Of a stretch of DNA of 36,345 bases, positions 6,892-15,130 are shown one piece after another; positions within the stretch are counted from its first letter, which is position 1, and every line of letters starts with the position of its first letter. The notes beneath the pieces were generated by a model that did not search any database, had not been told where the DNA came from, and saw only the letters and a program-made list of their open reading frames with translations. A program made the translations under genes and the position numbers. The DNA is from JAEKLB01 sp050249235 (GTDB taxonomy: Bacteria; Actinomycetota; Acidimicrobiia; Acidimicrobiales; CADCSY01), in NCBI GenBank assembly GCA_050249235.1, contig JBFWQW010000019.1, forward strand, positions 1 through 36,345, written 5' to 3'.

Positions 6892-7978
6892 GGTGCGTCG
6901 CCACCTGCTGCTCACGAACGACTTCCCGCCCCGGGACGGCGGCATCCAGACCCTGCTGTGGGAGCTGTGGCGCCGTCTGCCGCCCGACCGCTTCGCCGTG
7001 CTCACCACGGCCCAGCCCGGGTCGGCCGGCTTCGACGCCGCCCAGCCGTTCCGGATCGAGCGGGCCGGCCGGGTGCTCCTGCCAACGCCCGCCCTCCGGC
7101 GGCGGGCCGTGGCCCTGGCCGACGAGGTCGGGGCGGAGCTGGTGGTGGTCGACCCGGTCCTGCCGGTCGGAGCCCTCGGGCCGTGGCTGGGCCGGCCCTA
7201 CGCGGTCGTGATGCACGGGTCGGAGCTGGTCGGGCGGGTGCCCGGGCTCGACCGGGCCGTGGGCCGACTGCTCCGGCAGGCCTCCCGCGTGGTGGCGGCC
7301 GGCACCTACCCGGCGGGGGAGACGGCCCGGCTGGCCGGCCCGGCCGGGCCGCCCGTCTCGGTCGTGCCCTGCGGCGTCGACACCGACCGGTTCCGGCCCC
7401 TCGACCCGGCCGGGAAGGCGGCCGCCCGCCGCCGGTTCGGGCTCCCGGCCGAGGGGGCGCTGGTCGTGGGCGTGAGCCGCCTCGTCCCCCGCAAGGGCTT
7501 CGACGTCCTCATCGAGGCGGTGGGCCGCCTCGAGGGGGTGCACCTCGCCATCGGGAGCGACGGGCGCGACCGGCGCCGGCTGGAGCGCCTCGCCGGCGAC
7601 CGGGTCACCTTCCTCGGCCGGGTCGACGATGCCGACCTGCCGGCCCTCTACGCATGCGGGGACGCCTTCGCCATGCTGTGCCGCGATCGGTGGGGCGGGC
7701 TCGAGCGGGAGGGGTTCGGCATCGTGTTCCTCGAGGCCGCCGCCTGCGGTGTCCCCCAGCTGGCCGGCCGGAGCGGGGGGTCGGCCGACGCCGTGCTCGA
7801 CGGGGAGACCGGGGTGGTGCTCGACGACCCGAGGTCGGTGGCCGCCGCCGTCGACGGCCTGCGCCGGGTGCTCGACCCGTCGCTGGCCCCGGCGATGGGG
7901 GCCGAGTCGCGCCGCCGGGCGGTGGAGCGCTTCGACTACGACCGGCTCGCCGCCGAGCTGGCGGCGGCACTGGCATGA
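6878..7978 (+). CDS. GT4 glycosyltransferase, PimB-like mannosyltransferase
   Basis: A 366-residue GT-B glycosyltransferase (family GT4). Its motifs match mycobacterial PimB' (Rv2188c): TNDFPPRDGGIQ at the N-terminus, CGVDTDRFRP at the linker, SRLVPRKGFD at the start of the donor domain, FAMLCRDR, and the nucleotide-sugar EGFGIVFLEAAACGVP. PimB' adds the second mannose from GDP-mannose to phosphatidylinositol mannoside at the inner face of the membrane. That role is the best guess here, but acceptor specificity cannot be read from sequence. The start at 6878 has a good GGGGGAG (6864-6870) inside the queG gene; an in-frame GTG at 6893 is an alternative. The stop overlaps the next gene (ATGA), implying a queG-GT4-membrane protein operon. 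Confidence 0.85.
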   Translation: MPVPEVRRHLLLTNDFPPRDGGIQTLLWELWRRLPPDRFAVLTTAQPGSAGFDAAQPFRIERAGRVLLPTPALRRRAVALADEVGAELVVVDPVLPVGALGPWLGRPYAVVMHGSELVGRVPGLDRAVGRLLRQASRVVAAGTYPAGETARLAGPAGPPVSVVPCGVDTDRFRPLDPAGKAAARRRFGLPAEGALVVGVSRLVPRKGFDVLIEAVGRLEGVHLAIGSDGRDRRRLERLAGDRVTFLGRVDDADLPALYACGDAFAMLCRDRWGGLEREGFGIVFLEAAACGVPQLAGRSGGSADAVLDGETGVVLDDPRSVAAAVDGLRRVLDPSLAPAMGAESRRRAVERFDYDRLAAELAAALA

Positions 7979-8388
7979 GCCCCGACCGGGTGGTGGCGGC
8001 CTCGGCCTGGGGCACGGCGGTGTTCACCGTGTCGGCCGTCTCGGCCGCGGTGTGGCCCGACGGGCTCGCCCTGCCCTCGGTGGTCGTGGCGCTGGTGCTC
8101 TTCGCCCTCGGTTGCGTGGCCTTCGGGCGGGCGCTGCTCCTGGCCGCGGCCCGCAGCCGGCGGGACGCCGTCGACCTGGCCGGCCTCTTCTTCCTCACCC
8201 GGAGCGCGCCCCGCGAGGTGCGGCTCCGACTGCTCGGCCCGTTGGCGGTGCAGGTGGTCGTCGGCCTCGGCACCGCCTCCGTCCGACCGTTCACCCCGCT
8301 GGCGTTCGGTGTCCTGGTGCCGGTGTACGGCCTCGGGCTGTGCGGGCTGTGGGCGGCCCGCGCCGGTCGCTTCCCGCCCCGCCCGTGA
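7975..8388 (+). CDS. Membrane protein of unknown function, coupled to GT4 gene
   Basis: A 137-residue protein with four hydrophobic segments: VVAASAWGTAVFTVSAVSAAV, LPSVVVALVLFALGCVAFGRAL, LLGPLAVQVVVGLGTASV and LAFGVLVPVYGLGLCGLWAA. A charged loop (AARSRRDAVDLAGLFFLTRSAPREVRLR, seen in parts) joins the second and third. The ATG at 7975 overlaps the glycosyltransferase stop by four bases. I do not recognise the family. Coupling suggests it works with the mannosyltransferase at the membrane, but this is inference from gene order only. Confidence 0.72.
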   Translation: MSPDRVVAASAWGTAVFTVSAVSAAVWPDGLALPSVVVALVLFALGCVAFGRALLLAAARSRRDAVDLAGLFFLTRSAPREVRLRLLGPLAVQVVVGLGTASVRPFTPLAFGVLVPVYGLGLCGLWAARAGRFPPRP

Positions 8389-8478
8389 GCCGGGCCGGGA
8401 CGGCGGGTCGTCGGATCGGGCCGCGGACAGGCAGCGGACGAGCGGCGGACAGGCGGCAGCCGGTCGGGTCGGGGCGGG

Positions 8479-8484
8479 TAGCTT
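8479..8484 (+). promoter_or_regulatory. -10 box TAGCTT of the SRPBCC gene
   Basis: TAGCTT ends 7 nt before the ATG at 8492, which predicts a leaderless transcript. No convincing -35 is seen. A loose direct repeat (GCGGACAGGC at 8423 and 8445) lies upstream. Confidence 0.6.
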
Positions 8485-8491
8485 CCCGGCC

Positions 8492-8932
8492 ATGGCCGAG
8501 CAGGCGACCGAGCGGCGGCTGATCGCCGCGTCCCCCGAGCGGGTCTACGAGGTCGCGCTCGACCTCGAGCGCTATCCCGAGTGGGCCGACGACATCAAGG
8601 AGGTCGAGGTCCTCGAGCGGGACGGGCAGGGCCGGCCGCTGCTGGTGCGGTTCCGCGCCGCCGCCATGGGCCACTCGGCCCGCTACGCCCTCCGCTACGA
8701 CCACGAGGGCGGGCCGGGCCGGATGGCCTGGACCCTCGAGCAGGGCGACATCGTGCGGGTGCTCGACGGCGAGTACCTCTTCGAGGCCGACCCGACCGGC
8801 ACGGCCGTCACCTACCGCCTGAGCATCGAGCTGAGCGTCCCGCTGCCGGGCTTCGTGAAGCGGCGGGCCGAGTCGAAGATCCTCGGGACCGCCCTGGACG
8901 AGCTCCGCCACCGCTGCGAGGGCGACTTCTAG
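8492..8932 (+). CDS. SRPBCC/START-like (cyclase/dehydrase) protein
   Basis: A 146-residue helix-grip protein. The N-terminal pattern ERRLIAASPERVYEVALDLERYPEWADDIKEVEVLER, read in parts as SPERVYEV and YPEWADDIKEV, is typical of the polyketide cyclase/dehydrase and lipid-transport group, followed by a C-terminal amphipathic helix (PGFVKRRAESKILGTALDELRHRC). Members bind hydrophobic ligands in a central cavity; many actinobacterial copies have no known ligand. It is monocistronic by its own -10 box and a 128-bp gap to the next gene. The length matches single-domain members. Its ligand cannot be predicted. Confidence 0.85.
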   Translation: MAEQATERRLIAASPERVYEVALDLERYPEWADDIKEVEVLERDGQGRPLLVRFRAAAMGHSARYALRYDHEGGPGRMAWTLEQGDIVRVLDGEYLFEADPTGTAVTYRLSIELSVPLPGFVKRRAESKILGTALDELRHRCEGDF

Positions 8933-9060
8933 CTCCTGCGGGCTCCACTCCGTCGCGCCGGCCCGGCCGACGGCGAGACGGGCCGGCCGGTGAGGCCGCC
9001 CCCACACGGCCGCCGGTGGCGTACAGTTCGTCGGACCCAGCCCCACACGTTGGAGGTGCC

Positions 9061-10176
9061 GTGGTCGCCATCACCGAGGACGAGATCCGATCTCTGGCTT
9101 CGTTCAAAGGTGGTGATGCGCCGGTCACGAGCTGCTACCTCGACGTCGACGGCCATCGAACCGCCCGGCGACACGAGCTGGTGCACGACATCGACGTCCT
9201 GGTCAGGCAGGCGCAGGTCCGGTTCGCGTCGGAGCCCTCCGTCGTGGCCGACCTCGATCGGGTCCTCGAGGTGGTGCGCAACGGCCTCGACCGCTCCCGG
9301 GTGCGAGGCCTGGCGGTGTTCTCCTGCGCCCCGCACGACCTCTGGAAGGTCATCGAGCTGCCCGTGCCGGTGCGGAACCAGATCACCGTCAACCACTCGC
9401 CGGCCGTCCGTCAGCTCGAGCTGGTCGTCGACCAGTACGAGCGCTTCGGCCTCCTGCTCGCCGACAAGCAGCGGGCCCGGATCCTCGTGTTCGAGCTCGG
9501 CGAGGTGGTCCACGCCGAGGAGCTGGTCGACCCGCTGCCCCGGGCCGAGGACCACGACCACTCCTACCGGCGGGAGCGGGTCGACAGCCACGTGAGCGCC
9601 CTGGTGCACCAGCACCTGCGGCGGGCCGCCGACGCCACCTTCGAGCGCTACAAGGAGACCGGGTTCGGGCGCCTCATCCTCGGCGCCCACGACGAGATCG
9701 CCCACGAGCTCGAGTCCCTGCTGCACCCCTACCTGAAGGAGCGCCTCGAGGCCCGCTGCGCGATCGCGGTCGGGGCATCGGACGACGAGATCCGGACGGC
9801 GGCGCTGGCCGTCGAAGCCGGGGTCGAGCGCCGCAAGGAGGCGGAGGTCGTCGACCGGCTCCGCGCCGCCGTGGGCGCTGGGCGCCGCGGCGTCGCGGGG
9901 CTCGACCCGACCCTGCGGGCCCTGGTCGACCGCCGGGTCGAGCGGCTCGTCGTCTCGGCCGGCTACTCGACGCCGGGCTGGCGCTGCACCGGCTGCGGCT
10001 GGATCGGCCGGGTCGGCCGGTCCTGCCCGGTGTGCGGCGAGACCATGGTCGCCGTCGACGACGTGGTCGAGGAGGCGGTGGAGGAGGCGCTGGCCCAGTC
10101 GTGCGACGTCGAGACGTGCGACGGCAACGCCGACCTCGACGTGCTCGGGCGCATCGGCGCGCTCCTGCGGTACTGA
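9061..10176 (+). CDS. eRF1/Pelota-fold protein (baeRF type) without GGQ, possible ribosome hibernation factor
   Basis: A 371-residue bacterial homologue of the archaeal-eukaryotic release factor eRF1. An N-terminal domain (1-120) precedes a central domain (FGLLLADKQRARILVFELGEVV, about 129-150) and then GFGRLILGAHDEIAHELESLLHP (201-223), typical of the C-terminal eRF1 domain. A zinc ribbon C309-x2-C312 / C322-x2-C325 and the terminal GRIGALLRY follow. At the loop where release factors carry GGQ the sequence is RAEDHDHSYRRERVD (161-175), with no Gly-Gly-Gln or GxSQ. A peptidyl-tRNA hydrolase role is therefore unlikely, and a ribosome-binding role like that of the Balon/Rv2629 hibernation factors fits better (inference). 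The GTG at 9061 has GGAGGTG at 9052-9058; a TACAGT near 9023 is a likely -10 with a short leader. Confidence 0.8.
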   Translation: MVAITEDEIRSLASFKGGDAPVTSCYLDVDGHRTARRHELVHDIDVLVRQAQVRFASEPSVVADLDRVLEVVRNGLDRSRVRGLAVFSCAPHDLWKVIELPVPVRNQITVNHSPAVRQLELVVDQYERFGLLLADKQRARILVFELGEVVHAEELVDPLPRAEDHDHSYRRERVDSHVSALVHQHLRRAADATFERYKETGFGRLILGAHDEIAHELESLLHPYLKERLEARCAIAVGASDDEIRTAALAVEAGVERRKEAEVVDRLRAAVGAGRRGVAGLDPTLRALVDRRVERLVVSAGYSTPGWRCTGCGWIGRVGRSCPVCGETMVAVDDVVEEAVEEALAQSCDVETCDGNADLDVLGRIGALLRY

Positions 10177-10240
10177 TCCGGCGCCCGCCGGTCACGTCCC
10201 CGATCTCGCTCCGGGCGGCTTCGTCGCCGAGAATGCCCCG

Positions 10241-11245
10241 GTGCCTTCCACTCGTGGGGCCACCGGCCCGCACCCGCCGTCGACCATCGGGCTCGACGTC
10301 GGCGGCACGAAGATCCTCGGGCTGCTCGTCGGTGCCGACGACGAGGTCCTGCTGGAGGAACGGGTGCCCACCCCGCCCGACGGGGCCGGGCTGCTCGACA
10401 CCCTGGCGGCGGTGGCCCGGTCGGTGCTGGCCAGCGCGTCCCCCCTGGTCGACGGGGGGAGGGTCGGGCCGGTGGGGGCCATCGGCGTCGGCGCCCCGGG
10501 GCTGGTCGACCGGACCGGCCGGCTGCGGTTCGCCGCCAACCTGGCCGGTGCCGTCGAGCTGCCCATAGGCCCGGCGCTCGCCGACTCGTCGGGCCTCCCG
10601 GTGGCGGTCGACAACGACGCCACCTGCGCCCTCCGGGGCGAGCACGCCATGGGCGCGGCCCGGGGCGCGGTCGACGCGGTGCTCGTCACGCTCGGCACGG
10701 GCATCGGGTCCGGGATCCTGCTCGACGGCTCGATCGTGCGGGGCGCCAACGGCTTCGCCGGCGAGGCCGGCCACATGGTCGTCGACCGGGGCGGGGTGCC
10801 CTGCCCCTGCGGGCGTCGGGGCTGCTGGGAGCGCTACGCCTCGGGCACCGGTCTCGGGCGCTTCGGGAGGGACGCGGCCGAGGCCGGTACCTCGGCCCGG
10901 CTGGTCGCGCTGGCCGGCGGCGATCCGCTGGCGGTGCGGGGCGAGCACGTCACCCGGGCGGCTCGCGAGGGCGACGCCGCCGCCCTCGCGGTCGTCGACG
11001 AGCTGGCCGAGTGGGTGGGCGTCGGGCTCGTGAACCTGACCCAGCTGCTCGACGTCTCGCTCGTCGTGATCGGCGGCGGCCTGGCCGAGTCGGCCGACGT
11101 GCTTCTCGGCCCAATCCGCCTCGCCTTCGAGCGTCGCCAGGTCGCCCCCGCCCACCGCCCGCCGGTGACGATCGTGGCGGCCGAGCTGGGGGAGCGGGCC
11201 GGGGCCATCGGCGCTGCCCATCTCGCCCGCTCGGTAGCGTCCTGA
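10241..11245 (+). CDS. ROK-family glucokinase
   Basis: A 334-residue sugar kinase. The N-terminal phosphate loop is GLDVGGTKILG (about 18-28), then VDNDATCALRGE carries the catalytic Asp. GTGIGSGI, the substrate-binding EAGHMVV and the zinc motif CPCGRRGCWERYASG follow. This set is typical of actinobacterial ATP or ATP/polyphosphate glucokinases, which phosphorylate glucose in the cytoplasm for glycolysis. No helix-turn-helix precedes the kinase, so it is not a ROK repressor. The GTG at 10241 starts 64 bp after the previous gene. The promoter of the following gene lies in its last codons. A second ROK kinase is at 30868. Confidence 0.87.
   Translation: MPSTRGATGPHPPSTIGLDVGGTKILGLLVGADDEVLLEERVPTPPDGAGLLDTLAAVARSVLASASPLVDGGRVGPVGAIGVGAPGLVDRTGRLRFAANLAGAVELPIGPALADSSGLPVAVDNDATCALRGEHAMGAARGAVDAVLVTLGTGIGSGILLDGSIVRGANGFAGEAGHMVVDRGGVPCPCGRRGCWERYASGTGLGRFGRDAAEAGTSARLVALAGGDPLAVRGEHVTRAAREGDAAALAVVDELAEWVGVGLVNLTQLLDVSLVVIGGGLAESADVLLGPIRLAFERRQVAPAHRPPVTIVAAELGERAGAIGAAHLARSVAS
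11235..11240 (+). promoter_or_regulatory. -10 box TAGCGT inside the end of the ROK gene
   Basis: TAGCGT lies within the last codons of the ROK kinase gene and 6 nt before the GTG at 11247. It should give the membrane-protein gene its own leaderless transcript in spite of the tight spacing. Confidence 0.6.
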
Positions 11246-11246
11246 G

Positions 11247-12017
11247 GTGCAGCCCGTCCCACTGACCCCCCTCGGGGTGGGCGAGATCCTCTCCCACGCC
11301 TTCGACATCTACCGCGACCGCTTCGGCGACCTGGCCCGGGCCGTGGTGGTGGCCCTGCTTCCCCTCACCGCCATCCGCCTCCTCCTCGACCTGGTGCTGC
11401 TCGGCATCGACGACGACCAGGACGCCATGACCCTCCTCCTGGTGCTGGTGGGCGGCCTGCTCACCCTCGTGGCCGGGCAGATCGCCACCGCGGCCGCCTT
11501 CCAGATCGCGGGCGGCGCCTACGTGGGCCTGCGGCCGACGTGGGAGGAGTCGCTGTCGTTCGGCTACGCCCGGGTGCGCTCCGTGATCCTCCTCGAGCTG
11601 CTGCTGGCCTTCTTCGTGCTGCTCGGCCTCCTGGCCCTCATCGTGCCGGGCATCTACCTGGCGGTGGCCTGGCAGCTCGCCGTCCCGGTCCTGCTCTTCG
11701 AGGGGCTCGGCGGCTCGGCCGCCCTCCGTCGCTCCCGCGAGCTCCTGTCGGGCCGCTGGTGGCCGGCGTTCGGGCTGGTGCTCCTGCTCGGTCTCCTGTC
11801 GACGATCGTGTCGGCCCTGGTCGGCACTCTGGTGTCGGGCCTGACGACGGACTCGAACGACGTCTTCGACCTGCTGGTCTTCTCCCTCGGCAACCTGGCC
11901 TCGTCGGTCGTCACCCTGCCGCTCATGGCCGCCGCCACCACCGTCCTGTACGTGCAGGCGCTGGCCCGGCGGGGCGAGGCCGACCTCAGCGAGCTGGCCG
12001 ACCGCCTCAGCCGCTGA
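11247..12017 (+). CDS. Multi-pass membrane protein (GPDPase-membrane-domain/DUF7847-like)
   Basis: A 256-residue protein with about six transmembrane helices. The soluble N-terminus PLGVGEILSHAFDIYRDRFGDL leads into the first helix. This start, together with the VPGIYLAVAWQLAVPVLLFEG and ALRRSRELLSGRWWPAFGLVLLLGLL patterns in the middle, is characteristic of the membrane domain found in glycerophosphodiesterase-associated proteins and DUF975-like proteins. There is no catalytic domain, and the function is unknown. The final YVQALARRGEADLSELADRL is a cytoplasmic tail. The GTG start is set by the -10 box 6 nt upstream. Confidence 0.8.
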   Translation: MQPVPLTPLGVGEILSHAFDIYRDRFGDLARAVVVALLPLTAIRLLLDLVLLGIDDDQDAMTLLLVLVGGLLTLVAGQIATAAAFQIAGGAYVGLRPTWEESLSFGYARVRSVILLELLLAFFVLLGLLALIVPGIYLAVAWQLAVPVLLFEGLGGSAALRRSRELLSGRWWPAFGLVLLLGLLSTIVSALVGTLVSGLTTDSNDVFDLLVFSLGNLASSVVTLPLMAAATTVLYVQALARRGEADLSELADRLSR

Positions 12018-12029
12018 TCCGGGACATCG

Positions 12030-12045
12030 GGGTGGGGAACCACCC
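12030..12045 (+). terminator. Short GNRA-type hairpin after the membrane-protein gene
   Basis: GGGTGG, loop GGAA, CCACCC lies 13 bp after the stop codon at 12017. The stem is only 6 bp and has no T-tract, so it is a weak terminator candidate. Confidence 0.35.
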
Positions 12046-12067
12046 GGGTGCCCCCGAACCCCGGCGG

Positions 12068-12073
12068 TAGCCT
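12068..12073 (+). promoter_or_regulatory. -10 box TAGCCT of the alaC-like gene
   Basis: TAGCCT ends 6 nt before the ATG at 12080; a leaderless mRNA is expected. Confidence 0.6.
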
Positions 12074-12079
12074 CGCCCC

Positions 12080-13261
12080 ATGGAGTTCCGCCGGATCAAC
12101 GGCATGCCGCCGTACGTGCTCGCCATCACCAACGAGCTCAAGCGGGACGCCCGGCGGGCCGGCGCCGACGTCATCGACTTCGGCTTCGGCAACCCCGACC
12201 TGCCGTCGCCCGACATCGCCGTCGAGAAGCTGGCGGAGGCGGCCCGCAACGACAAGAACCACCGCTACTCCCAGTCGAAGGGCATCCCGAAGCTCCGCGA
12301 GGCCGTGGCCGACCTCTACCTGCGGAAGTGGAACGTCCGCCTCGACCCCGAGACCGAGGTCATCAACACCATCGGCGCCAAGGAGGGCTTCAGCCACCTC
12401 ATGTGGGTGCTGCTCCAGGCCGGCGACTGCGCGCTGGTGCCCTCGCCCTCGTACCCGATCCACATCTGGGGGCCGCTGTTCGCCGGCGCCAACGTCCGCG
12501 AGCTGCCGGTGGGCCCCCAGGAGGGGGACTTCTTCGAGGTGCTGCGGGAGCGCTTCGAGTACTCGTGGCCGAAGCCCCGGGTGATCGTCCTCTCCTTCCC
12601 CCACAACCCCACCACCCACTGCGTCGACCTCGACTTCTTCCAGCGGGTGGTCGACTTCGCCCGAGAGCAGAACGTGGTGGTCGTGCACGACTTCGCCTAC
12701 GCCGACCTCGGCTTCGACGGCTACGAGCCGCCCTCGATCCTCCAGGCCGAGGGGGCCAAGGAGTGCGCGGTCGAGCTGTACTCGATGACGAAGTCGTTCT
12801 CGATGGCCGGGTGGCGGGTGGCGTTCATGGTCGGCAACCCCGAGGTGGTCGGCGCCCTGGCCAAGCTCAAGAGCTACCTCGACTACGGCACGTTCCAGCC
12901 CATACAGATCGCCGCGACGGTCACCCTCAACGAGGCCCAGGACTACCCGAAGCAGGCCCGGGAGGTGTACCTGGGTCGCCGTGACGCGCTGTGCGAGGGC
13001 CTCGACCGCATCGGCTGGCACATCGAGAAGCCCAAGGGGACGATGTTCGTCTGGGCGCCGATCCCGGAGCCGTACCGGGACCTCGGCTCGGTCGAGTTCT
13101 CGAAGCTGCTGGTGACGAAGGCCCACGTCGCCGTGGCGCCGGGCATCGGGTTCGGACCCGGCGGCGAGGGCTTCGTTCGCTTCGCACTCATCGAGAACGA
13201 GCAGCGGATCGGCCAGGCCGTCCGCAACCTCCGCCGCACGCTCGACCGTCTCGAAGCCTGA
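12080..13261 (+). CDS. alaC: Alanine aminotransferase, AlaC-like (class I/II PLP enzyme)
   Basis: A 393-residue fold-type I aminotransferase close to E. coli AlaC (YfdZ), which converts pyruvate plus glutamate to alanine plus 2-oxoglutarate. Conserved pieces include FGFGNPD (34-40), RYSQSKGIPKLREAV, IGAKEGFSHL, PSYPIHIWG and FPHNPT (Asn176). The PLP-contacting Asp204 and Tyr207 lie in HDFAYAD, the Schiff-base Lys238 in YSMTKSFSMAGWR, and the carboxylate Arg in FVRFALIEN. The full length matches the family. The ATG is fixed by a -10 6 nt upstream. The stop is 14 bp before the next start, so the FkbM-like gene may be read from the same mRNA, though their functions have no obvious link. Confidence 0.92.
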   Translation: MEFRRINGMPPYVLAITNELKRDARRAGADVIDFGFGNPDLPSPDIAVEKLAEAARNDKNHRYSQSKGIPKLREAVADLYLRKWNVRLDPETEVINTIGAKEGFSHLMWVLLQAGDCALVPSPSYPIHIWGPLFAGANVRELPVGPQEGDFFEVLRERFEYSWPKPRVIVLSFPHNPTTHCVDLDFFQRVVDFAREQNVVVVHDFAYADLGFDGYEPPSILQAEGAKECAVELYSMTKSFSMAGWRVAFMVGNPEVVGALAKLKSYLDYGTFQPIQIAATVTLNEAQDYPKQAREVYLGRRDALCEGLDRIGWHIEKPKGTMFVWAPIPEPYRDLGSVEFSKLLVTKAHVAVAPGIGFGPGGEGFVRFALIENEQRIGQAVRNLRRTLDRLEA

Positions 13262-13275
13262 CCGGTCCCGCCGGC

Positions 13276-14553
13276 GTGGACGACGAGCCGACGGCCGCGA
13301 CCGGACCCCTGCGCCCCGGTCCGACCGCCCGCCTGCGCCTGGCGGTGGCCGCCTGGCTGTGGCCCCGCCTGCTGCGCCACGGCCCCGGTCCCGACAGCCG
13401 GGCCGCCGGGCTCTGGGTGCTGTGGCGGCTCCGCTGGGACAACCGCTGGCGGCGGGGACGGGCCGATCTGGCCCGCTTCGAGTCCCGGCGCTGGTCGCAG
13501 AACGGCGAGGACGGGATCCTGGCCGAGATCCTCCGGCGGTTGGATCTCGAGACGGGGACGGTCGTCGAGATCGGTGCCGCCGACGGCGACGAGAACTGCA
13601 CCCGTGCCCTGGTGGAGGACGGCTGGCGGGGCGTGTGGCTCGAGGCCGATCCAGCCAAGGTGGCGCGGGCCCGGGAGGTGCCGGGTCGGGTCGAGGTCGT
13701 CGAGGCGATGGTGTCGGCCGGCAACGTGACGGCGCTCCTCGACGGCGCCGGCGTGCCACCCGCACCGGAGGTGCTCGTCGTCGACATCGACGGACCCGAC
13801 CACGCCGTGCTCACCGCCGTCCTCGCCGCCCGCCGCCCAGCGGTGGTCGTGGCCGAGTACAACGCCGGTCTCGGCGGTCCGAGCTGGTGGGTGCGACCCG
13901 AGGGCCGACGGGGCGGCTGGGACGGAACCGCCTGGTTCGGGGTCGGGCTCGCCGCGCTGGTCGACCTGCTCGAGCGGGCCGGCTACGTCCTCGTCGGCTG
14001 CGATTCCCGAGGCGTGAACGCCTTCTTCGTCGGGCGGTCGTCGGCCGAACGGTTCGACGCCGGGTCGGCGCGGCACCACTTCGTCGCTCCCTCCTACCGG
14101 CTGCCGTTCGGCCACCCTTGGCGCGCCCGCACGTCGCCGCCGCCGTCTCCGTCGGACGACGTCGTCGAGATCGCGGTGCCGTGGGGCCGCCGCCGGGCCC
14201 GGGCCGGTGGGATCGTGCGCGTGCCCGTCGTGCTGCGCAACCGCGGCCGGCTGGCGCTGCACAGCTTCGGCGAGACGACGCCGCTGCACCTCGCGTCGCG
14301 GTGGGCCCCCGCCGGGGACGAGCCGGCCCGCCGGCCGGAGACCTTCCGGCTCCGGGCCGGTGGGCGGCGGCTGACCCTGCTCCGGGTCGAGGCGCCGGCC
14401 ACGCCGGGCGAGCACGTGCTCGAGCTGTTCGCCGTGCAGGAGGGGGTGTGCTGGATGGGCGGCTGGCCGCCCACGCCCCTCGCCCGGGTCGGGGTCGTGG
14501 TGCCGGCCGGGGACCCGGTCAGCGGGGCAGCAGGCCGCCCAGGCAGAAGCTGA
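13276..14553 (+). CDS. FkbM-like SAM-dependent methyltransferase with C-terminal beta domain
   Basis: A 425-residue protein. An Arg-rich N-terminal helix region (about 1-75) precedes a Rossmann methyltransferase domain beginning at SQNGEDGILAEIL. SAM-binding motif I is VVEIGAADGDENCT, and acidic loops WLEADP and VVDIDGPDHAVL follow. This is the pattern of FkbM-type enzymes that methylate sugars or polysaccharide-linked groups. A separate beta-rich domain (about 290-410) includes VRVPVVLRNRGRLALHSFGE, which resembles domains in surface-polysaccharide enzymes. The GTG at 13276 follows the aminotransferase closely. Its last 35 bases overlap the convergent TetR gene. The true methyl acceptor is unknown. 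Confidence 0.75.
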   Translation: MDDEPTAATGPLRPGPTARLRLAVAAWLWPRLLRHGPGPDSRAAGLWVLWRLRWDNRWRRGRADLARFESRRWSQNGEDGILAEILRRLDLETGTVVEIGAADGDENCTRALVEDGWRGVWLEADPAKVARAREVPGRVEVVEAMVSAGNVTALLDGAGVPPAPEVLVVDIDGPDHAVLTAVLAARRPAVVVAEYNAGLGGPSWWVRPEGRRGGWDGTAWFGVGLAALVDLLERAGYVLVGCDSRGVNAFFVGRSSAERFDAGSARHHFVAPSYRLPFGHPWRARTSPPPSPSDDVVEIAVPWGRRRARAGGIVRVPVVLRNRGRLALHSFGETTPLHLASRWAPAGDEPARRPETFRLRAGGRRLTLLRVEAPATPGEHVLELFAVQEGVCWMGGWPPTPLARVGVVVPAGDPVSGAAGRPGRS

Positions 14554-15124
14554 CGGCAGCGTCGGCGAGCTCGTCGGCCGGGGTGCTCGCGTCGCGGAGG
14601 AACGAATAGGTGAGCTGGGTGAGCACCCCGAGCACGGCCTGGGTGAGCAGCTCCGGGTCGCCCGCCCGGAAGCGGCCCTGGCGCACGCCCTCGGCCACGT
14701 GGCGGTTGAGCTCGTGGAACAGCTGGCCCTGGGCCTTGAGGAGGGTCGGGGCGAAGCGGCTCTCGGTGGCGGCGAACTGGAACAGGTTGACGAGGTTCCG
14801 GTTGCGGTCGAGCCAGTGGATGGCGGCGCGGATCCCGAGCTCGACGCGTCGCAGCACGTCGTCCTCGTCGCCGATGGCCTCGAGCTGGGCCCGGCGGAAG
14901 TCGGCGTGGGTCTCCCGGAGGATCTCGAGGAAGAGCTCCTCCTTGGAGTCGAAGTACCAGTAGAAGACGCCCTTTCCGACGCCGACGCCCTCCACGACCT
15001 CGGCGACGGACGTGGGGTGGTAGCCACCGAGGGCGAACCGCTGGGTGGCGTAGTCCATGAGCTGGCGGCGCCGCTCCGAGCCCCGGCGGGTCAGCCGCTT
15101 CGTCGTCCCGCCGGCCGCTGCCAC
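14519..15124 (-). CDS. TetR-family transcriptional regulator
   Basis: A 201-residue repressor. The N-terminal helix-turn-helix is RRRQLMDYATQRFALGGYHPTSVAEVVEGVGVGKGVFYWYFDSKEELFLEIL; key pieces are TSVAEVVEGVGVGKGVFYWYF. A ligand-binding helical domain follows, with DRNRNLVNLFQFAATESRFAPTL as part of the dimer core. It resembles regulators of lipid or efflux genes, but the ligand is unknown. The GTG at 15124 follows a minus-strand -10 TAGTTT by 6 nt, and an operator-like repeat overlaps that box, so autoregulation is likely. Its 3' end overlaps the FkbM-like gene tail to tail. The regulated partner could be the divergent ACT gene. Confidence 0.92.
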   Translation of the reverse strand: MAAAGGTTKRLTRRGSERRRQLMDYATQRFALGGYHPTSVAEVVEGVGVGKGVFYWYFDSKEELFLEILRETHADFRRAQLEAIGDEDDVLRRVELGIRAAIHWLDRNRNLVNLFQFAATESRFAPTLLKAQGQLFHELNRHVAEGVRQGRFRAGDPELLTQAVLGVLTQLTYSFLRDASTPADELADAAVSFCLGGLLPR

Positions 15125-15130
15125 CCGGCC

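Noticed and set aside
8423..8457. Direct repeat GCGGACAGGC as an operator for the SRPBCC gene
   Set aside because: The two copies are imperfect beyond ten bases and the region is simple GC-rich sequence; not enough to call a site.
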